A DNA stretch of 64,000 bases from Bacteroidota bacterium (GCA_011050615.1 DRFJ01000051.1:82590-146589), one strand, 5' to 3'. Positions 44,893 to 54,147 are shown, counted from the first letter of the stretch. Numbers and translations: made by a program. Notes: generated by a model from the sequence alone, not told the origin.

Positions 44893-44900
44893 CAAAGTTA
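44893..44900 (-). promoter_or_regulatory. -7 promoter element of the ECF sigma operon
   Basis: Minus-strand TAACTTTG (TAnnTTTG). It lies in the 130-bp divergent region shared with the VWA gene. Confidence 0.5.
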
Positions 44901-44961
44901 TTATGGAAATCCTTTAAAGTCAGCATCCTGTTTTCAGACATTAATCTCAAAAATAAAAATC

Positions 44962-46908
44962 ATGAAAACAAGGCTATCAATTATTGCAATACTGATATTA
45001 TCAGGCTTATCAATCGGATCCGGTAGTACACAAAAACTTACCGGTAAGGTAACTGATGAAGGAGGGAAGCCCTTACCAGGTGTATTTGTAAATTATGACA
45101 AGACCAATACAGGGATACTGACCGACATATACGGTTATTATTCAATAAGTATAAATGAAAAGGCCAGATTCCTGGTATTCTCCCTCAAAGGTTTCAAAAC
45201 TGTAAAAGAGGAAATCGGGCAAAGATCAGTAATAAATGTAAGGATGAAATCCCTTAACTTAAAAGAGGAAATGATAATTGTGGAACATGAAATTATTCAG
45301 GAAATATCAGATGACATACTTCCCAGTATATCAGTCAGTAACAGGAAAACCTACTCAGCTTACCGGATGAAAGGTGGTGTGGCAGCATACAACGGGCCAG
45401 GCCGCTACAATAACTATTTCAACACCGAAGGCTACAGCACTGTACACGAAAACGGGTATAAGAGTGTCTTGCACAATCCTCTTTCCACATTTTCAATTGA
45501 TGTTGACCGTGCGTCCTATTCCAACATCCGGAGGTTTACCAACCAGGGACAAAAGCCACCTGTTGATGCCGTAAGGATAGAAGAAATGATCAACTATTTT
45601 AACTATGATTACCTGGAACCGCGGAATGAACATCCTTTCTCTGTATACACCGAGCTCTCCGAATGCCCCTGGCATGAAGGTCATTACCTGATGCATATTG
45701 GTTTGAAAGGGAAAGAGATCGACAGTGAAAGCTTGCCCCCCTCAAACCTGGTATTTCTCCTGGATGTTTCAGGCTCAATGAACAGCCCCAACAAGCTCCC
45801 CCTCTTAAAATCAGCTTTCCGCCTTCTTGTCAGCAAACTCAGGGCTGAAGACAGGGTTTCAATAGTTGTATATGCCGGTGCAGCCGGAGTTGTTCTCGAA
45901 CCTACACCAGGTACCAGGAAAGAAGAAATACTGCAGGCCATTGAGCGACTGGAAGCGGGAGGATCAACAGCAGGAGGCCAGGGCTTGCAGTTGGCATATA
46001 AGATAGCTGCCGGGAATTTTATGGAAGACGGCAATAACAGGATAATCCTTGCCACAGATGGTGATTTCAATATTGGCCCATCAAGTAACGCCGAGATGGA
46101 AAGGCTTATTGAGGAAAAGCGTGATGAGGGTATTTATATCACAGTCCTTGGATTTGGGATGGGTAATTACAAGGATGATAAGATGGAAATTATAGCAGAT
46201 AAAGGAAACGGCAATTATGCCTATATTGATAATATCCTGGAAGCAAGGAAGGTGCTGGTGAGTGAATTCGGGGCTACCCTTTTCACCATTGCCAGAGATG
46301 TAAAATTCCAGGTTGAATTCAATCCGGCAAAGATTAAATCCTACAGGCTTATTGGTTATGAAAACCGCCTGCTGAATGATGAAGATTTCAATGATGACAG
46401 AAAGGATGCAGGAGAGATGGGAGCGGGCCATACAGTCACCACCCTGTACGAACTTGTACCCGCCGGGGCCGCTGCACACGTACCATCAATTGACCCGTTA
46501 AAGTACCAGTCGGAACGTGAAATTACGCGCAAGAGGGCCGGCGAAGAATTCCTGACAATTAAGCTGAGATATAAGAAACCTGAAGGCGGTAACAGCATCC
46601 TGATGGAAATCCCCTTTAAACAAAAAGTCCTTGCATTTGAAGAAGCATCTGACAATCTGAAATTTTCAGCTGCCGTGGCAGGTTTCGGGATGATCCTGCG
46701 GGATTCGGAATATAAGGGAACTGCGAATTTTGATTCCGTAACTGAAATGGCTCGTAATGCCATGGGAGAAGATGAAGAAGGATACAGGGCAGAGTTTATC
46801 AGGCTGGTGAAAACTGTACGCAACATAAGTCTTTTTGAAGAAGTATCCGGTTCAGAAGAAGCAAGGCAAACCGGAATTCCGGTTTTAGCTCCCGGAAAGA
46901 AGAAATAA
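44962..46908 (+). CDS. Secreted VWA-domain protein with carboxypeptidase-like regulatory domain (YfbK type)
   Basis: 648 aa from ATG 44962, which opens a signal peptide (MKTRLSIIAILILSGLSIGSG); the upstream in-frame ATG at 44830 would remove it. Residues about 25-98 are a CarboxypepD_reg-like domain (LTGKVTDEGGKPLPGVFVNY). Residues about 185-270 match the YfbK N-terminal region (FSIDVDRASYSNIRRFTNQG). A von Willebrand A domain follows (about 275-450) with the MIDAS motif DVSGSMNS and downstream TPGTRKEEIL/ATDGDFNIG. The C-terminal domain (about 480-640) is YfbK-type. Probable surface adhesion or complex-assembly protein; its link to the divergent sigma operon is contextual. Confidence 0.88.
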   Translation: MKTRLSIIAILILSGLSIGSGSTQKLTGKVTDEGGKPLPGVFVNYDKTNTGILTDIYGYYSISINEKARFLVFSLKGFKTVKEEIGQRSVINVRMKSLNLKEEMIIVEHEIIQEISDDILPSISVSNRKTYSAYRMKGGVAAYNGPGRYNNYFNTEGYSTVHENGYKSVLHNPLSTFSIDVDRASYSNIRRFTNQGQKPPVDAVRIEEMINYFNYDYLEPRNEHPFSVYTELSECPWHEGHYLMHIGLKGKEIDSESLPPSNLVFLLDVSGSMNSPNKLPLLKSAFRLLVSKLRAEDRVSIVVYAGAAGVVLEPTPGTRKEEILQAIERLEAGGSTAGGQGLQLAYKIAAGNFMEDGNNRIILATDGDFNIGPSSNAEMERLIEEKRDEGIYITVLGFGMGNYKDDKMEIIADKGNGNYAYIDNILEARKVLVSEFGATLFTIARDVKFQVEFNPAKIKSYRLIGYENRLLNDEDFNDDRKDAGEMGAGHTVTTLYELVPAGAAAHVPSIDPLKYQSEREITRKRAGEEFLTIKLRYKKPEGGNSILMEIPFKQKVLAFEEASDNLKFSAAVAGFGMILRDSEYKGTANFDSVTEMARNAMGEDEEGYRAEFIRLVKTVRNISLFEEVSGSEEARQTGIPVLAPGKKK

Positions 46909-46909
46909 C

Positions 46910-49411
46910 TTATAATACCCCTTTAAAATCAGATTTAATTTTTATCAATAATTCATTGATCACGGAAAGTACTTTCCTTAGTGTTGATTTTTCTATGTCG
47001 GTCAGTTTATTTACATCAATGGTATTGGCCGGATTCTCTCCCTGAATCACCTGTCTTGCCTGCTGGGACAAACGGGAAGTCATAAGCATATTGTAGGACT
47101 GGATTGTTTCATCCAGAAGACTGTCAGGCATACCGGGTGTCCCTCTCAGGCTTTCAAGTCTTGCAAGTGTACTGGTTTCATTTATCATCATTTTCAGGGC
47201 GAATATCCTGGCAAATCCGGTAACAGGCAGGAGAAGCTTTTTTGTATCGACAATATTGCTGTCGGATGAATCATGCTCTCCGATAATCTGTCCGAATAAT
47301 CCTACAGGTGGTTTATGCTTTGTTACAGTTTGTGACAGATGATAAAAAAACACTGCCTTGTCTCTGCTGACATCATTAATGAACTCCCTCAATTCGTCAG
47401 CAAGGCCTGTATCACCATATATGGCCCTGAAATCAAAAAAGATGCTTACATCCAGCAGGCTCTGAGGATCACTGTTATTTATCCAACCGGAGAACAACTT
47501 TTTCCATTTGCTCACAGGCAGGTTCCATTCAGGGTTACCGGCCATGAAATTTCCATGACAATAGTTATAGCCAACCTTATTCAGGTTATCATTTATTTTC
47601 TTTCCGAGCCTGAGAAAATATTCCTTTGCGCGGTCGTCTTCTCCGCAACTGTCATCAATGATTATCCCATTATCCTGGTCGGTGACAAGGGTCTGTTCAC
47701 CCCGGCCCTGGCTTCCCATTACTATAAAACAAAAGCTGCACGGCGGCTGACCCTCCTTCTCTATCAACAATTCAATTATCCTGCTGTTGACAGCATCTGC
47801 TATACTTGATATAACCCTGCTTATACTTTCTGTTCTTACACCACTTTCAATAAAGGCATCGACCAGGGCATTCATCTTCTGGTATATCCTGCTCATCTCC
47901 TCTACGCTCTCCGATTTTTTTATCTCTGCGGTGAGCATCCCTGTGTAGTTCATCTGGGTTTCGAGCAATCGTTTATATGATATATGACCTGTATATTCAC
48001 CTGATTTATTCTTCACCAGGAGGTGACTGACCTTAGCGGTCTGACACCTGGATATAGCTTCATGAATAAGCTCATATTCAGTAACTGAAATCACGGGAGC
48101 AGACATAATTAAAGTTACGGATCTGCCCGGGTCGAGACCTTCAGCCATCTGCCTGGCAAGGAAATCAGACAGCCCTGCCACACCGATAATCTGGTCGTCC
48201 TGTTTTACATAAATGACTTCTTCTTTCTTGCGGACCATCAGTCTGGCCGCCTCAGAAATGCTTGTCATGGTGCCACAACTTATGAAGTCACTCTTCAGGT
48301 TGCCCACCTGCTGGTTCATCAGAAGAAGGGTAGCATGGATATCATGGTCCAGGCTTTTTCTTTCCTTCTGCAGCCTGTCAGCCCTGCCCGGCTCCTTGAC
48401 TATCAGTATATAACCATAGCCATTATTATGTTTTACTCTTGAAGCTGATATAACAACCTGTTTCAGTCCATCAGGGCATATGATCTCTGTTTCAAAACTG
48501 GCCGATCTTCCCGGATCTGAAAAAGCACCACTGATATCTGACCATTTGAGTTTAAACAGGTCCTCGAATTTCCTGGTCGTTATCGTCTGACGATCCGAAG
48601 CTGCCATATCAAGGAATTTCTGGTTAACATAAATAATACCGTCGTCTGTGATCATGAGGGTACCGTCAGAGGATGCCTCCACCAGCGACTTATACTTCTG
48701 CCGTGATAACAGGAGCTTCTGCTCGGCTTCCCTCCTGCTTTTTTCTATCATCATGCTCTGCCTGTTGATATAAGCCAGGGCGATGGCAATAACAAGGATA
48801 ATAATAAAACTGATCCACAGCAGCTTGCTCTCTATCTGTTTAATTTCCTGTTTAACATCCTCAAGATATATGCCTGTTCCAATTATCCAGTTCCAGCCAC
48901 TGAATCCTTTAACGTATGATAACTTGGGAACAATCAGGGTGGTATCATCTTTCCACTGCCACTTATAATCTATAAATCCTTCTCCCTTTTCAGTGACCGC
49001 ACGGACCGATTCAACAAAAAGCTTGATACCGTCAGGATCGGTATAATCAGAAAGGTCAGTACCATTCAGTTCTTTCCTGTAGGGATGCATTACCATATAA
49101 GGCCTCATGTCGGTAATCCAGAAATAATCCTTTCTGTCATCACCATATCTCATTTTGCCAATGCGTTCGGCAGCCAGCGATCTGGCTTCCTCTTCAGTAA
49201 GTTTCCCCGAGGAATAATCATCATAATAGTCGCTGACAAGGCTTACCGCGGTATTTGTCAGCTCACTTATCATTTCCTTTTTCCGGTCCATCATACTATT
49301 CTCAAACAGGGGGATGAGGACCAGGTAGAAGGAAAGTACGAATAATACAATAGCCAGTACTGAAGGCAGCACGATACTTAGAATGAATTTATTCGCTTTA
49401 CCTGGTGCCAT
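46910..49411 (-). CDS. Cache-PAS-CBS-DUF294 nucleotidyltransferase sensor protein
   Basis: 833 aa from ATG 49411. Order: TM1 (about 10-36), periplasmic single-Cache domain (about 45-190: RYGDDRKDYFWITDM, MVMHPYRKELNGTDLS, WNWIIGTGIYLEDV), TM2 (198-216), a PAS domain (about 238-340), a CBS pair (about 375-488), and a GlnD-like nucleotidyltransferase of the DUF294 type (about 500-690) with MGSQGRGEQTLVTDQDNGII as active-site motif, then a DUF294 C-terminal helical domain. DUF294/CBS proteins without membrane parts often sit beside ActP-type symporters; here the gene is last in such a cluster. It probably senses a small ligand outside and modifies a partner inside. The TTG at 49417 is not needed. 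Confidence 0.88.
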   Translation of the reverse strand: MAPGKANKFILSIVLPSVLAIVLFVLSFYLVLIPLFENSMMDRKKEMISELTNTAVSLVSDYYDDYSSGKLTEEEARSLAAERIGKMRYGDDRKDYFWITDMRPYMVMHPYRKELNGTDLSDYTDPDGIKLFVESVRAVTEKGEGFIDYKWQWKDDTTLIVPKLSYVKGFSGWNWIIGTGIYLEDVKQEIKQIESKLLWISFIIILVIAIALAYINRQSMMIEKSRREAEQKLLLSRQKYKSLVEASSDGTLMITDDGIIYVNQKFLDMAASDRQTITTRKFEDLFKLKWSDISGAFSDPGRSASFETEIICPDGLKQVVISASRVKHNNGYGYILIVKEPGRADRLQKERKSLDHDIHATLLLMNQQVGNLKSDFISCGTMTSISEAARLMVRKKEEVIYVKQDDQIIGVAGLSDFLARQMAEGLDPGRSVTLIMSAPVISVTEYELIHEAISRCQTAKVSHLLVKNKSGEYTGHISYKRLLETQMNYTGMLTAEIKKSESVEEMSRIYQKMNALVDAFIESGVRTESISRVISSIADAVNSRIIELLIEKEGQPPCSFCFIVMGSQGRGEQTLVTDQDNGIIIDDSCGEDDRAKEYFLRLGKKINDNLNKVGYNYCHGNFMAGNPEWNLPVSKWKKLFSGWINNSDPQSLLDVSIFFDFRAIYGDTGLADELREFINDVSRDKAVFFYHLSQTVTKHKPPVGLFGQIIGEHDSSDSNIVDTKKLLLPVTGFARIFALKMMINETSTLARLESLRGTPGMPDSLLDETIQSYNMLMTSRLSQQARQVIQGENPANTIDVNKLTDIEKSTLRKVLSVINELLIKIKSDFKGVL

Positions 49412-49509
49412 ATGCAAGAGAGGGCTATAAGCCCTTTAATTATAAGATCTGAAACGGGACCATTCGGTCATTGATTCCCGTCTTTTCTTTTTCTATACTA
49501 AGATACGAA

Positions 49510-50772
49510 TTAGAAAAAGTAATATACTGCTACAAGGGCTCTTAAATTATTCACTCTTGTAGTATTTCCGGGAATATAGTTCAAATCATAATTATCCCCG
49601 TACGCTGCCGATGTATATTCGAGCTCGAAGGCAAGGCGTGTTTTACCGGAATTAATTATCAGTCTGGGCGACACCCTGTACAGATTATAAATATTGGCTG
49701 CCAGTCCGTAAACATCATTACCGGTATCCGACATAGGCTCCCTGGTCCCCAGATTCTTTGAGAATCCTCCGAACAGGCCGGCCTGAATTTGTGAGCCATT
49801 CGTATGTAGCTCTCCCCAGAAAGTCATACTTTTAAGAGGAGTATATGATTGTTCACCTGTAATATTGTTTACCACATCCTTAACTGCAAATCCGCTTATT
49901 GCAAGTACATCGGCAATATTTTCACCGTACCTGGCATGAAATTTTACCGTTAATGGTGCACTTACCACTTTTAGGAAAGCTATTGCCGTTAAACCTCCTA
50001 CTTCTTCATCTACTTTAAACATTGTTACGGGTCCGAAACTACTGTTAAGCCGCGGGACAATTTTCTTATAGGCAATTCCTCCCCCCATGTTTAGGGATGT
50101 ATTACTGCTCGGGTTTTCAGGGCTGTAGCTTACCTGCAAATGCATATCGGGAATTCCTGAGTTGCGCAGGTATGATGAGCTTACTCCATCCTCACCCCTT
50201 GATGAATAATCTCTCTGTGACAGTGCTGCAAGCATCAGGTTAAAACCTGACAGTTTATAGGTTAGTCTCATCTGAGGATTTCTTGCAAATGATTGCAGCG
50301 GTGCACCTGTATTAAAAGATACTGTACCGGGGAAACAATCGGTAACAAAAAGTGGATTCCAGTATTGACCTGCCAGCAGCTCAAAATTAGTCCATTTCAT
50401 TTGCACAAAGGCATGTCTCAGTCTCAGGAGGTTAATATTTACATTTTCCTGTGCAAAAAAATCTGCTTCAATAACTCCTGATGTTTTTGCCCCAAAGGCG
50501 TCCGGTCCGCTGATAGCTGCCTTAATCCTCGACTGTATGGCAAGGAAGTTGAAATTTGCTTTTGCGTTTATGTCATCACCGTTAAGGTCTGCATTGACAG
50601 GAGCGGGCCATAATAAGAAATGACCTTCGCGGGCAGTGACTGTTTGCCTGCTGTCAAAGAAAAAATCATTTTTTACAAAGCCTGACCAGGTAATACCAAA
50701 TTTGGGTTCTTCCTGCGCACTAAGGTTTGAAACTGTGAAAACAGTAATAAACAGAATAACTAACTTTCTCAT
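49510..50772 (-). CDS. Porin-like outer-membrane beta-barrel protein
   Basis: 420 aa with a Sec signal (MRKLVILFITVFTVSNLSAQ) and a full-length pattern of amphipathic strands ending in LRALVAVYYFF, as expected for a barrel inserted by BAM. Features resembling DcaP-like porins are FGITWSGFVKNDFFFDSRQ near the N-terminus and FELLAGQYWNPLF. It lies between the TPR gene and the Cache-DUF294 gene and may be the outer-membrane pore for the same solute taken up by the symporter. Solute unknown. Confidence 0.82.
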   Translation of the reverse strand: MRKLVILFITVFTVSNLSAQEEPKFGITWSGFVKNDFFFDSRQTVTAREGHFLLWPAPVNADLNGDDINAKANFNFLAIQSRIKAAISGPDAFGAKTSGVIEADFFAQENVNINLLRLRHAFVQMKWTNFELLAGQYWNPLFVTDCFPGTVSFNTGAPLQSFARNPQMRLTYKLSGFNLMLAALSQRDYSSRGEDGVSSSYLRNSGIPDMHLQVSYSPENPSSNTSLNMGGGIAYKKIVPRLNSSFGPVTMFKVDEEVGGLTAIAFLKVVSAPLTVKFHARYGENIADVLAISGFAVKDVVNNITGEQSYTPLKSMTFWGELHTNGSQIQAGLFGGFSKNLGTREPMSDTGNDVYGLAANIYNLYRVSPRLIINSGKTRLAFELEYTSAAYGDNYDLNYIPGNTTRVNNLRALVAVYYFF

Positions 50773-50814
50773 ATCTTTAACTTTTATTTACAGGCGCAAA
50801 GTCATGCGCCTCTG

Positions 50815-51591
50815 TTATTTTTCCGGAGGAAAAAGTTTCTGGATAATATTTCTTTTTTTCAAAGGTCTGCCCAGCAGTATATTCAGGTTATTCTCCGCAC
50901 TCAGATTCCTGTCCCATAACTCCAGGGCCTTTTGATAGCAACTGACAGCGTCTTCGTATTCCTTCCTGTGTCTTTTTATCACTCCCAGGTTGGTATAACA
51001 TACTGATAATCTGCGATCTGTTTCTCCTACTGCTGTTATGATTTCCTTCGCTCTTGCTTCAAGGTACATCAATAGGGAATCATTGTCATCTGTAAGCATA
51101 CCCTTCCTGAAATCCTCCTCTATCAACCCTGCTATTTCTTCCCTGCTTTTACTGCTGTATTTCAGGGTCCAACTATCATATATTGATATAGCCTTATTTA
51201 TATAAAATTCAGCCCTGGTCATGATTGAATCAGGAGGAAGGTCTGTCCATGGATTGTAATCAGCCCGTATACTGTCAGAGAATAAGGCTATAGTTATTAA
51301 TGCAGCGGCTCTGTTATTACAGACTACACCCAGTTCAAATGAATTATTGTAATGAGGATATGCCTTATAGATATTTTCCACTGAATCAAGCAAGGCAAAA
51401 ATCCTGTAATAATCACCTTCACCAGCATAATGGTCGTACCTGGCATACATCTCCCTGGCTGGAGCCACTCGTGGGTCGACCGCTTTATTTTGTGAGTTAT
51501 AATATGTTCTGGCTATGATTATGCCTGCTATTACAAGGGCAGTCATTATAATAATGAGAGCCCTTGTTGTCTTATTTCTTAAAAATTCCAT
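50815..51591 (-). CDS. Membrane-anchored TPR protein
   Basis: 258 aa with an N-terminal membrane helix (about 10-28, TRALIIIMTALVIAGIIIART) and helical repeats; a clear TPR motif is near the C-terminus (LSVCYTNLGVIKRHRKEYEDAVSCYQKALEL, landmark about 205-235). The rest is helical and periplasmic. Its ATG overlaps the symporter stop by 1 bp (TAATG), so translation is coupled. No function is known; a scaffold for the neighbouring transporter or sensor is a guess. Confidence 0.8.
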   Translation of the reverse strand: MEFLRNKTTRALIIIMTALVIAGIIIARTYYNSQNKAVDPRVAPAREMYARYDHYAGEGDYYRIFALLDSVENIYKAYPHYNNSFELGVVCNNRAAALITIALFSDSIRADYNPWTDLPPDSIMTRAEFYINKAISIYDSWTLKYSSKSREEIAGLIEEDFRKGMLTDDNDSLLMYLEARAKEIITAVGETDRRLSVCYTNLGVIKRHRKEYEDAVSCYQKALELWDRNLSAENNLNILLGRPLKKRNIIQKLFPPEK

Positions 51592-53264
51592 TAACTGTGC
51601 ACCTGCTCAATAAGGAATTTTCTTATTTCAACCGGTGTAGGTTTTGTTAGTTTGGACACTATTATATTGGTCAGTATAGCCAGTGGGGCTCCTATCCAGG
51701 CAAAGTACCATGCTTCGAGCCAGTAACTTATGAATTCATGCGCCGGCAGTTGGAGACCTGATTTTCCGGCAATGAAGTAGGTTATGGCAATAACTGAAAC
51801 CAGACCACCGCTTATCAGGCCGGCAATTGCACCCTGCTTATTTGATCCACTCCACCATATTCCAAGGAGGAAGAGCGGGAATATTGTACATCCGGCAAGG
51901 GAGAATGCCACTGCAACAAGCTGTGCTATCAGGGCAAAATCCTTAAGGGCAATAAGTGTAACAATGATAGCCATAAGTATAGTGGCCAGCCTGGCATAGA
52001 GTAACTGTCTGCGAGGGCTTGCATCGGGATTGATAACCCTTACATAGAGGTCGTGAGCAAAAGCTGAAGATCCTGCCACCAGGAGACCTGATACTGTCGA
52101 AAAAGCTGCTGATACCCCTCCTGCTGCCAGCAGGCCTACAATGAGAGGGTGTACATTCCCTAGCTGGGCGGTATATACAACAATTGCATCCTTTGCCAGG
52201 GTTCCAACTTCGGGATGAGATGATAAGATCTTACCAAAGGCAGCATATGCAGGAGCACTCCAGTATAATATACAAATAAAGAAGAGTCCCCAGACTACCG
52301 ACCACCGTGCATCCTTTGCCCTCGGGACCACATAGAACCTCTGTATTACATGAGGAAGTCCTGCAGTTCCTATCATCAATGAGAAAGCTATGGCTATCCA
52401 CTGGAAGAAGGTCTGTCCCGTTGCCGGATCCCATGGCATGGCAAACTCGGGCGAGGGCACAATAGCATAATCATGGCCAAGAGAATTTACCAGCTCCCTG
52501 GTTTCATTAAGCGGGAGGCCTGCCACCACGTCAGATACAACCGATCCGTAACCTATCTGTGGCAGCAGCCAGAAATAATCAAATTTGGCAGTTAATATGA
52601 ATAAGGGTATAAGGAAAGACACTATAATAATGATATACTGTATCTGCATATTTTTGGTAACTCCCAGCATACCCGAAATAAGAGTATAAGTAAGCACCAC
52701 CGTTCCTCCTATAATAACAGCCAGCCCATAGTTAATACCCATTACCCATTTAAACATTAAGCCTATACCTCCAAACTGGCCCACACAATAAGATATTGAT
52801 ATCAGTATGGCAATTATTGCCCCCACAGCTCTCAGACCTTTCGAGTAATAACGGTCACCAATAAAATCGGCCGCGGTATATTTACCGTATTTTCTTATCT
52901 GTCCGGCCATCAATATGAGCAAGAGCACATATCCGCCCGTCCAGCCAACCACATATGCCAGGCCATGGTAGCCCGACCCGTACATCAGGGCAGCCATGCC
53001 AAGGAAAGAGGCTGCACTCATCCAGTTTGATGCTATCGCCATTCCGGAGCCTACCCTGGATATTCCACGGCCGGCAGCATAAAAATCAGTGGTATCCTTT
53101 GCCCTGAAGAATATACCTACCAGGATGAAAAGAATAAGAATTGTTATCAGTATAATAGCAGGTCCTATTTTAAAACTGCCTTCCAGTTGAGTCGCTCCCG
53201 AAGCTGCCTGCATGACTGAGGGGAACAGTAAGAATATTATGAATGGTAAAGATATTTTTTTCAT
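51591..53264 (-). CDS. Sodium:solute symporter (SSS family, acetate permease-like)
   Basis: 557 aa from ATG 53264, which opens MKKISLPFIIFLLFPSVMQA, a signal-like extra N-terminus before the first SSS helix. About 13-14 membrane segments; SSS signatures are DTTDFYAAGRGISRVGSGMAIASNWMSAASFLG (landmark), GKYTAADFIGDRYYSKGLRAVGA, ATGQTFFQWIAIAFSLMIGTAGLPHVIQRFY (landmark) and GVSAAFSTVSGLLVAGSSAFAHD. This resembles the VC_2705 subgroup that pairs with a small DUF4212 subunit, encoded 25 bp upstream. The substrate is probably a short carboxylate, but this is not proven. The longer in-frame start at 53411 runs into the small-subunit gene and is rejected. Confidence 0.92.
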   Translation of the reverse strand: MKKISLPFIIFLLFPSVMQAASGATQLEGSFKIGPAIILITILILFILVGIFFRAKDTTDFYAAGRGISRVGSGMAIASNWMSAASFLGMAALMYGSGYHGLAYVVGWTGGYVLLLILMAGQIRKYGKYTAADFIGDRYYSKGLRAVGAIIAILISISYCVGQFGGIGLMFKWVMGINYGLAVIIGGTVVLTYTLISGMLGVTKNMQIQYIIIIVSFLIPLFILTAKFDYFWLLPQIGYGSVVSDVVAGLPLNETRELVNSLGHDYAIVPSPEFAMPWDPATGQTFFQWIAIAFSLMIGTAGLPHVIQRFYVVPRAKDARWSVVWGLFFICILYWSAPAYAAFGKILSSHPEVGTLAKDAIVVYTAQLGNVHPLIVGLLAAGGVSAAFSTVSGLLVAGSSAFAHDLYVRVINPDASPRRQLLYARLATILMAIIVTLIALKDFALIAQLVAVAFSLAGCTIFPLFLLGIWWSGSNKQGAIAGLISGGLVSVIAITYFIAGKSGLQLPAHEFISYWLEAWYFAWIGAPLAILTNIIVSKLTKPTPVEIRKFLIEQVHS

Positions 53265-53289
53265 TTTCAGGAGATTTTGTGATTTTTTA

Positions 53290-54042
53290 TTAGTCTTCCA
53301 CCCCATATTTTTTATGGAACATGTCCGTTCTGACACAATACAGCCAGCATAGTCCCACGAATAATATAAGCAGGAAGACAGCCGTATAGAAATAATGGAA
53401 GGGGAAACCAAGGAATCTTATATCTGTAAGCACTGACCTGTTATGAATAAGATAGAGGTCCATTGCCTCACTGACAATCAACCGGTTTTCTTCGCTGAAT
53501 GATTGCATCAATCCTGAATTAATTTCAACTGCTGCAATCTTTCCCCTTACATCGGATGGTGAAAAACCATAGATCTCCTGAAGTACAGGAATAAGTTCAT
53601 TTTTCGCTTCCACGTAATCAACCGCAGTAGGGTCGTCTATTGTGGCAGCCACGCCTTCAAAAGTTTCAAGTTTCTGCATCAGAATCGACTTCTGCTCTTC
53701 TGCAGCAATATTATATGCCGACCAGCTTATCAAGTTATCCAGCGCCTCTCTGTGCAAGGGGTCAATGGCTGCTTTGCCCAGTACAGAAAGAGCGGATTGT
53801 GATGCTTTTTTCAACAAATCGGCATCGACAGAGCCGGCTTGAATTTCAGGCCATGCCGATTGGTATACATCCCAGGCAGGTTCAGGTGTTGGCTTCTCTA
53901 TTACTTTCAGCAGTACCTGGAAGCCAAATATTGCCACCGCCCAGATCAGAACAAGCTGAACAACCATGTTCCTGTTGCGCCTGGCACTGTTGGTGGTAGG
54001 CTTAAAGAAGCTAATGTGGTAATCGTTTGGGTTTGATTCCAT
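53290..54042 (-). CDS. DUF4212 symporter small subunit with a large insertion
   Basis: 250 aa. The two ends look like a normal DUF4212 protein (usually about 85-100 aa): N-terminal RRNRNMVVQLVLIWAVAIFGFQVLL (TM1, about 25-46) and C-terminal DIRFLGFPFHYFYTAVFLLILFV plus WLYCVRTDMFHKKYGVED (TM2, about 206-232). Between them is a 155-residue soluble, largely helical segment (about 50-205) not found in the small family form, which by topology would be outside the membrane. It is the first gene of the symporter cluster, 25 bp before the symporter. Confidence 0.82.
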   Translation of the reverse strand: MESNPNDYHISFFKPTTNSARRNRNMVVQLVLIWAVAIFGFQVLLKVIEKPTPEPAWDVYQSAWPEIQAGSVDADLLKKASQSALSVLGKAAIDPLHREALDNLISWSAYNIAAEEQKSILMQKLETFEGVAATIDDPTAVDYVEAKNELIPVLQEIYGFSPSDVRGKIAAVEINSGLMQSFSEENRLIVSEAMDLYLIHNRSVLTDIRFLGFPFHYFYTAVFLLILFVGLCWLYCVRTDMFHKKYGVED

Positions 54043-54070
54043 CAGGCGTTAGTTTTAGGGTTAAAGCCAG

Positions 54071-54102
54071 TAAATATAAACGAAATATTGAGAACTCAAT
54101 AT
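54071..54102 (-). promoter_or_regulatory. Promoter and operator-like inverted repeat of the symporter cluster
   Basis: Minus-strand TATATTTA (54071-54078) is a near match to the -7 element. Directly upstream is ATATTGAG-AA-CTCAATAT (54085-54102), with perfect 8-bp arms, where it would overlap the promoter spacer. No local gene encodes an obvious binding partner. Confidence 0.5.
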
Positions 54103-54147
54103 CAGAGTAGTATCTTTTTTAATATGCTGAAAAAATGATGGTGCTTT

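Noticed and set aside
49421..49435. Hairpin AGGGCT-ATA-AGCCCT between the porin and Cache-DUF294 genes
   Set aside because: Short stem without a T-run on the minus strand; too weak to call a terminator.
51591..53411. Longer symporter frame starting at 53411
   Set aside because: The extra 49 codons overlap the DUF4212 subunit gene in another frame; ATG 53264 directly precedes the membrane segments.
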